From: Jacaranda mimosifolia
Taxonomy: Eukaryota > Streptophyta > Magnoliopsida > Lamiales > Bignoniaceae
Direction of reading: 5' to 3'
NCBI GenBank assembly: GCA_018894105.1
Contig: CM032117.1
Coordinates: 46,596,503 to 46,660,502, forward strand
DNA: 64,000 nt
Below, piece after piece: positions 55,195 to 64,000 of the stretch. Position numbers and translations under genes: made by a program. The notes beneath the pieces were generated by a model, which had not been told where the DNA came from, made no database searches, and saw only the letters and a program-made list of their open reading frames with translations. Position 1 is the stretch's first letter, and each line of letters begins with the position of its first letter.

Positions 55195-55490
55195 ATAGAT
55201 TGTTGGTGTGCAAAATAAATAATGCAAACAATCACGCAAGTGCACATGTCTTCTATCCGTCCTTGATTAGATCATAAGTTATCATCCTGTTAGCATTTCC
55301 ATCAACTTGTGCTAGTTTGTCCATTTTTGTAATTTCTCTACTTATATTCTTGCAATTCCAAATTCTTCATTAATTGACTAGGGAATTATAATTTTGTACA
55401 CAACAAAATTATTTGTTAAGTCCTAAATATGATATTAAAATTAATACTAATAGGAACTTAACATAGATAAGTCCACAATAAACATGGTGT
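55195..55490. mobile_element. Unidentified ~300-bp insertion in the LINE
   Basis: The LINE zf-RVT reading frame breaks at about 55195 and resumes at about 55490. The AT-rich sequence between contains AATGCAAACAATCACGCAAGTG, resembling LTR-type plant repeats, but its ends and family are not clear. Confidence 0.4.
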
Positions 55491-56150
55491 TTGTGAAGGT
55501 TCATCGTAGAGAGCACTATATTCCAACATAATTGCCACATAAATATCTTGATTTTCTGCATAATTTTCATATCCCAAATATGCTGTCAAAAGACCCTTCC
55601 AGAGGGCTGGAGTTGGTGGCTGGAGAAGCTGGATTAATATTAGAGGTCTCCTTACTAAGATGATAACAACTTCGAATTGGAATCAACCATCTTTTGAATA
55701 CTTCCAGATCATACGATCACTAGTAAAGGAGTTTCCTAAATGAACTGAAAGAATATGATGTGCATCTACTGGCCAGAAAATTGAGCGAATCTTCTGGACG
55801 TCCCAGCCTTAACTTCTATCATGGAGGAACAATTCAGAAGCTTTTAAATTCTCCAACTTGTGTGGCTGTTGTGTGATAATTCTGAAATATCCATCAGAGG
55901 GTAGCTAAATTTCTTTCCAGACATCCACACTTCTACCATCGCCTATGTGCCATCCCATACCTTTCTACAATAAGTGACTTGCACGAAGAATGTTACACCA
56001 AATTGTTAAAGGTCGATTCCCTAGTCTAGCATCCATAAAACCACATTGAGGAAAATAATGTGCCTTCAATAGTCGACTTAGCAGGGATTCTCATTGTTGA
56101 ATTAAGCACCATCCATGTTTTGCTAAAAGTGCCAAATTAAAATCTCAAAA

Positions 56151-56597
56151 GCATCATCCATATTTTATTTGTATTAAACTTAAAAATTATTATTATATCA
56201 ATAAAAAAAAACTTTTTGTTGACCATATTATATGTAAAAAATTATAACGTTATTACTTGACATGTTGGAACTAACATACACTAGTATGTATCTCATGCTA
56301 TCCATGGATTAAACTAATTATAATTGAACATATAATTTGTATATGTTATTTTTAACTTCTTATAAAAGAGAATTTAAGCACTCATTATATGTTTTTTTAA
56401 TTAGATAAATAGTACAAGTTGAAGATTTTTCTGCTAAATCATGATGTATGAATATTAATAAAGACAATCAGAATTCATATTCATCACAACATCTCCACAT
56501 TTAAAAATGAAAAATATAAAATTATAAACAATTATATTTTTTTCCCTAATAAAAAATAACTCAATAAATTTAAGGGAACTTAAACATAATGAAAGAA
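56151..56597. other. AT-rich spacer, no gene
   Basis: Nothing recognisable between the LINE and the copia LTR. Confidence 0.5.
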
Positions 56598-57306
56598 TGT
56601 AGTGCCCCTAGAGAAGGTGAATTGGGCTCATAGAATCTTTTAATCTTTAATAGATTATTGATTTATTTTAGTAAAATAGAGAATTGAAAGTTTCAGAGAT
56701 AGCAAGAAGTTCCAGAGAGTAAAAAGCGGTAAATAATAAAATAAGGGACACAACGAATTTGTAGTAGTTCAATAAAAATTATATTCACTACCTAAGTTTT
56801 CATTTAGGATTTTAACCTACAATATTACTCAAAGTTCCAAAGAAAGATAGGTACAATAGAAAGAAAGAGAAGGGATGATTTTGTGGTATTCACTACTATC
56901 AAGCCTATACAACTGATGTCAAAGAAGTAACTAAATGACTTCAGGACATATTACTGTAATAGGTGATGGGATATTACACAGTAACAAATACAACTCCTCA
57001 GGATTGGTACTTTGAAAGGATGTACCCTTACAATCAATATTATTTCATCTATTTCCTTTACAGCTATAGATCTTATTAAATGAGAGGCCTCGAAGGTTTT
57101 CTTGTCAGTTAACTGTCAAACTCTAGAGATGTATCCACCAGAATCTTCTTAATATGGAAACTAGGAATTTGATTTGTTAAGAGGTACTTAATTGCACTAA
57201 TTAAACTCTATTCAAATATGCATGTATGAAAAGAATATATCTGCTATGAAATGTAAGAAATATGCAAAATTGTCATGAGAAAAAATATACGTAATGAAAC
57301 CTAACA
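56598..57306 (-). repeat. 3' LTR of the copia element
   Basis: 709 bp. On the minus strand it starts TGTTAGGTTTCATTACG and ends GGGGCACTACA. The start follows directly on a polypurine tract. Its partner LTR is not in the window. Confidence 0.7.
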
Positions 57307-57340
57307 TACTCCCCCTTTTTTTTTTCTTTTTTTTCCCCCC
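57307..57340 (-). other. Polypurine tract of the copia element
   Basis: On the minus strand a long A/G run ends AAAAAAGGGGGAGTA just before the TG of the LTR. Confidence 0.75.
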
Positions 57341-59499
57341 TCTCATTTTGACCCTATATCAAGTAGTACTGAGGATAAGTTCTCCCCTAACAAATATCAT
57401 AAGATAAAGTAACTCCTCCTATCAAATAGCCATATAAATATAATATGCCAAAAAATATTAAAAACAAATATTATTTCATCAAGGTGTATTCTAGTATAGC
57501 ATGGAATCATACAAAGCAAAGCAACTCCCTTTGTGAAATAGCATCAAAATAGTAGAATAGATACTTAGTCAACTTGTTCCAATATTAGACAAAAAAATGA
57601 ACCAAGATAGTGACTAGCAAGACCAAGACAACAAAATGGATAATCCTAGCATAATAAAAATTGGCGAGATACAACAAATGCCACCGACAACTTCAAATGT
57701 AACCATTAACTTCTCCTCCTCATCATAAAAAAGAAAAGGAGTTACAATAGGAAGAAGGTTTATGATGGAGCTCCCAATGAAGTTATTTGAAGCACCTGTT
57801 CATATGGGACAACTTATGTCCAAAGTAACGTAGGAGACATCAAACAGTCCAAGCAACACCATCAATTTGAACTCTAAGTGACTCAAAAATAATAGCAAGT
57901 GCTTGAATTTGAGATGTAAGAAAGCCTAAGATCTACGAGGAGAAGAAGGTTTACATTTGTGAGAACTGGAGTTAGAGTCAAGGTGAAGTGGTACTTCAAG
58001 ACCCTCATACACAAGTTGTTTCCCCTAATTTTGGTGAGGTGTACGACGGGTCATGGGAGTTTTGGAAGTACCCCTAAGCTAAGTGCTACTAATATATTGA
58101 ATACGTATTTTCTTGAGGCTAGGCAAATTAATTTTTTCTATTTGTTCTTCAATTTCAAGGAGAGGAAAGATAAGCTCTTTCCATAGAGTAAGTTTTTGAG
58201 GAAAGATTTAGAAAATTAGCCATGTTTTTAAGGATGAGTTAGCCAATATTGACAAATTTGCACATGATCCTATATAAAGTAGAAAAAGAGAGAGTATGTT
58301 CATGTTAATACTGTGCCCTCCACTTGTGGTTGAACAAGACAAAATTGTCAAAATAATGAGCTTATGAAAAAGAAAGTGTTCAACACTCAAGGCATTTAGA
58401 GCATCCCTATTGGACAAGTTTGGATTCAGACCATTGACTTTGCAAGGATAAGGGAGACAAGATAACCTAAGAGATTTAAGTAGAGAGTAATTTGCTAACT
58501 TGTTGTATCTTTTTGAATAGTTAAGTTCTTATAAAAGAGGTGAACTAGAGTGGGGTAGGTGGCTTCATTGATGCCCATAAAATCAATCCAGCAGACTTTG
58601 ACGAGCCGAATATGAATAAGGGTAGGCAGAAGATATGAGATGTCAATGGAGCAATTGTAGTTAGTTTTTTAGAGAGCAAGTTTTGAGAAAACAATGGCGG
58701 TTGATGGAGTGTGAAATTTTAACAAGGAATGAACCTTTGCAATGGCCCAATTTTTATAGTGACTAGGAGCAAGTGAGCGTGTAAGTGAAGGCCTAAGATA
58801 TGGGTGCTTAACAAGGATAGGAGAACAGTGTGACGGTTGAGTAGGTCCAACAAACGATTGTGTGTGAGAAAGGTGGGATAGAGGCAAGGGTTTTGGGGTG
58901 GATGGTGATGGCAATTGGGCCATTATGCCATCGTCTTTAAAATCGAAGATGATGAAGCGACAACAAGAAAATGATTTAGGCGGTGGAAATCCTCGTAAAG
59001 CCCATTTCATATGGATGATTTCTTTTCCATGGTGAATTGGTGAGAAGTTGGCGATGAGGATATGGAAAAGGAGAGACATATAGGGGCAAAATTAATTTTT
59101 GGAGTTTTACTTTGGAAGAGAGGAATTGTTCGATGTTACATAGTTTCATATTTTTTTGAGAAGAAAGTTGTTTTTATTAATTGTTTTTTAAAAACGGTTA
59201 TTGTTTTTATTAATTTGTTTTTTTGAAAATGGTTATAAGTGATAGGTAATTAGGGTAGTTGAAACTTCATTTAAAAATGAAACTCTTTTTGAATTATTAT
59301 TAGTGAATTCCATTATTATGGAATATAATTTTTCCTTTTTTCTTTCCATACCATTGGTAAAGTTTGAAACACCGCTACTAATCCTGAATCTAATTGATTT
59401 TAGAGAACCATTTGTCATTGAAATACAAATGAAAATTTTTCAAAATATAAATTAAGAAGAAAAACATAAAATCTGGCAAAAGAAGGTTGGGAAGAAAAA
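57341..59499 (-). other. Copia post-pol region with decayed open frames
   Basis: Minus-strand frames at 58669-59079 (136 codons, Pro/Ser/His-rich middle) and 58208-58417 are the longest. The stretch LRLSCLPYPCKVNGL near 58450 faintly recalls the plant-transposon domains found beside some copia/gypsy pols, but I cannot assign it. No intact gene. Confidence 0.4.
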
Positions 59500-61166
59500 C
59501 TAATAACACCTAGTTTTTTTTAAGGAAACAAATGACTTGTTAGAAAGTGGATTTGTAAAAATGTCAGTAAATTGATTATTTGTGTTAATGAAGTTGATAT
59601 AAATATCTCCTTTAGAAATATGATCTTTGACAAAATGATGACGTATTTCAATATGAATTATGCGTGAATGATGAATGGTGATCTTTGTGATAATAATAGC
59701 ACTTGAGTGGTTGTAATGTATAAAAATTTGAGGAAAATTTAAACCGAAATAATGTAATGCTTGTTTCATCCAGAGTATTTGGGTGCAGCAACTTTTTACT
59801 ACCATGTCCTTGGCTTATGTAGTGAAGACAGCAACGATGCTTTATTTGTTTCTACACTTGCTAATAAGGGATTTTTGAAGAAGTTGGCAAGGTCCATTGA
59901 TGCTTTTTCTATTACTCTTGAGACCTACATAATTAGCATCATAAGATCCAACAAGAGATACACAATTTGAGTGAGGATACCAAAGACCAACATATGGGGT
60001 TCCTTCGATGTATTGTAGTATTTGTTTGATTGCTTGAAGATGATAACCTTTTAGGTTGGATTGGAATCTTGCAAACAGGCTAGTTGAGAATGGTATGTCA
60101 GGCCTGCTAGCAATGAGGTAGAGCAAACTTCCAATAGTCCCTCGATACAAGGTTGCATCAATATTATTTTAATCCAGATTAAGTTCTAATTTTTAGTGCC
60201 ATAAGGATATATGTCTCTTTACAGTTTTTTGTTCTGAATTTCTTAACAGATCTCGTGCATATTTTTCTAGGAACACTATATTCCTTTTGAAGTTTGTTTA
60301 ATTTGAAGTCCAAGGAAGAACGTTAATTCTCTCATCAGACTCGTCTCGAACTTATTTTTCCTACAATGTGCAAATTCCTTATATAATATTTTTGAGTGCC
60401 TAAAAAAAATATCGTTTATCTAAATTTGAAAAATCAGGATGTTAGTGTTGGAACTTTTGATAAATAGGGTGGTGTCAATAATGCTCGTGCAAAATCCTTT
60501 CAAAATAGAATACGTGCTTAGTCTCTTATACAATGTTGTAGGAGCTTGTATAGCCCAGACAATTTTAGAACATGATCTAAATTTTTTTTATCTTTATCCA
60601 AGTGGTTGTTCAACAAACACTTCTTCTTTGATGAAACTATTTAAGAACACTCTTTTGACAACCATTTGAAAGAGAGTGAAAGTTTTTATAAGATACAAAT
60701 GCAAGTAGCATATGAATAGATTCAAGACATGCACTGGGTACATATGTTTCATCATAGTCTATACTTTATTGCAGGGATTATTCCTTAGTAGCAAGTCATG
60801 CATTGTTTCTAATAAAGTTATCTTCTTCATCAACTTTGTTTTGAAAAACCTACTTAGTTCCAATCACCAGTCGATCTGGTGGTCATTCCACTAAGTTCTA
60901 AACATTATTTTTGTCAAACTGAATATCTCCTTCATTGCATGCATAAAAAATTCATTATTTAAGGCTGATTGCTACTAAGTTCTCTAAGAGATAAGACAAA
61001 AAGATTTATATCATTTTGTTTAAGTTTCGATCGAGTAGTGATTCCTGCTAGTATCGCCTATTATTTTGTCTATATGATGACTAGAGGTATGTTTCAATTT
61101 TTGAATTTTTCTTCTTAAGCAGCACTAAAACTTTCGATAGTGGTTTCATCAATATTTTCAGAGGTT
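59500..61166 (-). pseudogene. Copia pol fragment: RT and RNase H
   Basis: Minus strand, from right: IIGDT near 61060, ALNNEFFMHAMKEI near 60945, DHVLKLSGLYKL near 60560, ELTFFLGLQIKQTSKGI near 60290, then MYRGTIGSLLYLIASRPDIP and QAIKQILQYIEGTPYVGLWY (60150-59842), and RNase H KSCCTQILWMKQALHYFG, HIEIRHHFVKDHISKGDI, QFTDIFTNPL (59805-59500). All are conserved copia blocks, in several frames with many stops. Copies RNA into DNA when intact; this one is dead. Confidence 0.85.
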
Positions 61167-62790
61167 CACTATAGAAAATAAGCATATTAGTGGTGTTATT
61201 ATGAACCCCACCTCATTATCTTATTCTATTGGGGGTTGTTAAACCCCCTCTAATTAATAATAAATATCAAGGGTTTTTAGCCACTAATTTATAATAAATA
61301 ATAGGGCTGTTAGTATTTATTTTAACAAGCCCCACTAAAGATAAATCCCTAATTATATCACTTATATATGACTTAAGCATCGATTTAATATTTAAGTTTT
61401 AATCATCTTTAAAAGCTCAAAAATATTTCAACAACTAACATCCCCAATATTTAGTGCTAAAATTAGTTATTCTAGATTTAATTAATTTATTTTTTATTTT
61501 TATTTTTAAATTATTTTTAAAATATCTTTTATTTTTGTATTAGGTTTTTTATGAAAATAATAATATATTAATTGTGTATAACAAAAAGTTGGAACAAAGA
61601 TAATACTTCAATTTACAATAATGCTTAATTGATTTTTTTTTTTACTTTTTTCACATCATGGTCAAATCAAATTAAGTTGAGAATTATTTTTTAGTATATA
61701 ACAAATTCAAAAAATTTTTTATTTAATCTACTTTGCATTGTAAACTTATTTAATATATTTTAATTATTTTTAAATTAATATTAAGATTTCTTTCCTTCAA
61801 CATTGTGTTTTTACGGACTTACGATTCTTTTCCTCTCCATCATTTTACAAGATATTCTCTACCTCTATGTCTATCGTCTGCCTAGCCGTGCCACCATTTC
61901 CACTGCTATATTGCGCCACCATCTCTGGCATTGTGTTAATTTAACTCTACTCACAACAAAATCCACCCAAATGTAGGGTTTATATTTTTTTCACCTTATT
62001 CCTTAAACACCTAAGGTTTTTAGTTTCGTCCTTTTTTTGATGAAGTCAAAGTGAAACTTAATCTCAGTGTAGGGATTATAATTCTTGATGCATTTTCTCA
62101 AAGTCGCTTCATTGAGGATGAATTAGTCCTAGTTATTCCTGGGTGAACTGGTTGGGTGAGTATTCCCACACTTTTCCAATTCATTGAAAGGATTTTATGT
62201 TGATTTATTCATTAGTGATATTCAGACGTGATAATTTTTATTTTAACTGAACAAAGGAGCGGCGAGATAGGTGTTTTTTAACAAATAAAAAAGATATTCT
62301 AGTCCTGGATGAAGGATTTATGATTTTTCAATGGCATGGCCCGCATCAAAAAAACATCTAATATGTTTGCACAATTTTAATATTATATTTAGACATCTCT
62401 AAGACTCATCTTTTAACTGTGGGCCCTATAGACAAGTTAGGCTAGCTTCCTCTGAATTTTTACACCCTAAAGGAATCTTAGTACGGGGCCAACATCAAGA
62501 AAAGGAAAATTGAAGTGGTACTATATTTGGAAAATTAAGATTTGTGGAATTATAAACTTTATTTGCAATAGGATAAAGGATTTAGGATGGGGCTTAAGAG
62601 GAACTAGAGATCTAGGTGATATGTTTAGTTTTCTAAACCAGAAGGAGGTTATTATGAGATCAAACTTAAAAATTTCTCTCTCATGCTAGGTGTACATGAT
62701 TATAGGGAGCTGAATGTTTGGACTTCATGGTCCCATCTAAGTGTTTGGATGGGATAGGTGGAATTATCTTTAGAATTTGATGGGATCAAC

Positions 62791-62792
<2 letters not shown>

Positions 62793-62834
<42 letters not shown>
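62793..62834. repeat. (GA)21 microsatellite
   Basis: An uninterrupted GA run inside the CACTA leader region. Confidence 0.95.
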
Positions 62835-62837
<3 letters not shown>

Positions 62838-63858
62838 TTAAAATGAGAACCATTGTAATGGCATGCAGCATGAGATTATGTCATAGTGATATGTCATAGA
62901 AAATAAGAATTGTTGCATGTAAGAAGGTTTAAGATCTTTTTTATATTTTACGAAAGTACTTCTCAGTTTAAGCATTCTATCCCCTCCATTATTTTGAACA
63001 CCTTTGTCCATATATTAGCGGCACATGATGGCACTTTACATGGAAAGTGTTGGTTTTGTTACCTTTATTCTGAGTCAAAACAAGTTTGATCTCTATCCAT
63101 ATTCTATTTGATTCACCTACTTAGTTTTTTACTTCTTCTAGCCTATGAATGCTTTTCTTGACAATTTATATTTCAATATTGGCATAAACGAATGTCAATG
63201 TACCAAAAAGCTTATCGTAAAACTCCAAATTAATTAAATCTTTTAATCCAACACATTGATGAGGATTTTTTATTTATACTTTTCAGATAGGATCTCTCCA
63301 ATTCTATTACTCAAAAAACTTAATAATTCATCCTAGTTTTGAAGAAAAAAATGGTTATTCTTTTAATTCTCTATACCCTTGTTTTATCATTTTATTATCA
63401 CATTCACAAAATTATGCATCAACTTATAAATGTCAATTCTAAGTGATAATATCATGTATTTTAACTATTATTTTGAAGAAATGGCTAGATTTTATCTTCA
63501 ATCTATGTGCCTATGACTTGAGTTACTAATAACCTATGCAATAAATATTCAAAATTTCAAATTTCAGATTTTTATCATAAAATAACCATTCATATTCCTA
63601 CTCTTCTTTTGAGATGCATCCATAGGAGAGTTAATATATCTATTTCTTGTTTACATCCAATTAATATATCTTGTTTACACCATCATCGTTGTAATTTTCT
63701 TTAGTGAGCTTTTTATATCTACAAAAACAAGGGAACATTCATTGATCATTGGTAAGTATTTATGTTTATTTATAAATAATAGTTTGATTTTATTAGTTTA
63801 TATATATTACTTTTTTTTGGAATTCTTTATAAACCTTATGTTTTCTAAAATTTTTATA

Positions 63859-64000
63859 ATGGCGATTGATAAATCTTGGTGCAAAGCCACGCAACATAGC
63901 TGAGTACTTGGATAGTTTGGATAAGTTATTAGACTTTGCATTTACAAATACCAGTGTTAAAGATGCAATTAAATGACCTTGTCCTAAGTGTGGCTTTTTG
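63859..64000 (+). pseudogene. CACTA transposase-associated domain (start only)
   Basis: ATG 63859 opens MAIDKSWCKATQHS, then a stop; one frame over it continues EYLDSLDKLLDFAFTNTSV, KDAIK, a TGA, and PCPKCGF at the window edge. The pattern DKSW ... EY...L..FLDFAF ... C-P-C..C is the Transpos_assoc domain (PF13963) at the start of plant CACTA proteins. A frameshift and one stop, the stop lying where a conserved Cys is expected, suggest it is inactive. Confidence 0.75.

Larger units (their letters stand above)
53952..56150 (-). mobile_element. L1-like LINE, 5'-truncated, carrying two insertions
   Basis: Minus strand. RT end at about 56145 (FNLALLAKHGWCLIQQ, SRLLKAHYFPQCGFMDARLG), then DGRSVDVWKEI, VHLGNSFTSDRMIWKYSKDG, a zf-RVT segment (KIKIFMWQLCWNIVLSTMNL near 55530; VHTIRDC near 55150), YWALWTNRND (54990), and an RVT_3 RNase H (CIKVNFDGALFPHDYRHS, VEAKAALLAIDISKA; 54506-54060). 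The plus-strand T run at 53952-53958 marks the poly-A end. Interrupted by a hAT element at 54467-54858 and by about 300 bp of foreign sequence at 55195-55490. Several stops; inactive. Confidence 0.85.
56598..61166 (-). mobile_element. Ty1/copia retrotransposon, minus strand, pol cut by a CACTA element
   Basis: On the minus strand: pol from 61166 to about 59500 (RT linker, RT, RNase H), a post-pol region, a polypurine tract, and the 3' LTR 57306-56598. The gag, integrase and 5' LTR parts would lie beyond the CACTA insertion at 61167, outside the window or lost. RT/RNase H wording resembles the SIRE/Tork type of plant copia; the lineage is not certain. Confidence 0.82.
61167..64000 (+). mobile_element. 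CACTA (En/Spm) transposon, left part, runs off the right edge
   Basis: CACTATAGAAAATAAGC at 61167 interrupts the copia pol. Subterminal sequence has repeated GGGGTTGTTAAACCCC and GCCACTAAT motifs up to 61360. About 2.5 kb of non-coding leader follows, with a (GA)21 microsatellite at 62793-62834, then a transposase-associated domain. The right end and any 3-bp duplication partner (left flank GTT) are outside. Confidence 0.75.

Overview
This 64 kb window is AT-rich plant nuclear DNA. The host gene has introns. The mobile elements are plant types: Ty3/gypsy of a long-LTR lineage and of the Tat lineage, Ty1/copia, L1-like LINEs, CACTA, hAT and Helitron. A eudicot is likely; the species cannot be told from the sequence. 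I see no bacterial features, no CRISPR array and no rRNA or intact tRNA gene.

Only one host gene is recognisable: a cytokinin dehydrogenase (CKX, CKX3-like) on the minus strand. It starts at 15496 and leaves the window at base 1. Four exons with sound splice sites are visible (15013-15496, 12600-12727, 476-733, 89-345); the last exon is outside. Intron 2 is about 11.9 kb because it holds a long-TIR element (1201-1956), a CACTA-like element (2001-11385) split by a gypsy LTR retrotransposon (2223-11130, duplication CAAAT), and a hAT-like element (11517-12368). Intron 1 holds a copia-type LTR with its primer site (13301-14729). The gene has Ala-His-Ser where the family normally has Gly-His-Ser at the flavin-linking histidine, and no signal peptide is visible.

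From 15.8 to 38 kb there is no convincing gene. The region holds a CACTA-like element with TTAGTGACCG repeats (16693-18163), a Helitron-like element with three successive 5' ends (20171-22759), a small retrotransposon fragment between 35-bp direct repeats (22881-23268), hAT-type elements (26755-27439, 28682-29818) and a solo gypsy LTR (31016-34973) carrying its own hAT insertion (31651-32551). A GC-rich, G-run-rich island lies at 35900-36165.

From 38099 to 49238 there is a full-length but decayed Tat-lineage gypsy element: LTRs, primer site, gag, protease, RT, two RNase H domains, integrase, a tandem-repeat spacer, and an extra ORF on the opposite strand with candidate introns. Most of its stop codons fall where Gln or Trp is expected, which looks like C-to-T decay of methylated DNA. 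It is followed by a degenerate ~56-bp tandem repeat split by a 5'-truncated L1-like LINE (49868-51560), a small CACTA-like end, two hAT elements of one family (53085-53592 and 54467-54858, the second inside another LINE at 53952-56150), a copia element on the minus strand (56598-61166), and a CACTA transposon that cuts the copia pol at 61167 and runs off the right edge with a transposase-associated domain near 63.9 kb.

The window is therefore one cytokinin-catabolism gene beside, and invaded by, layered transposons. Boundaries given with target-site duplications are the firmest; family assignments rest on motifs read by eye.
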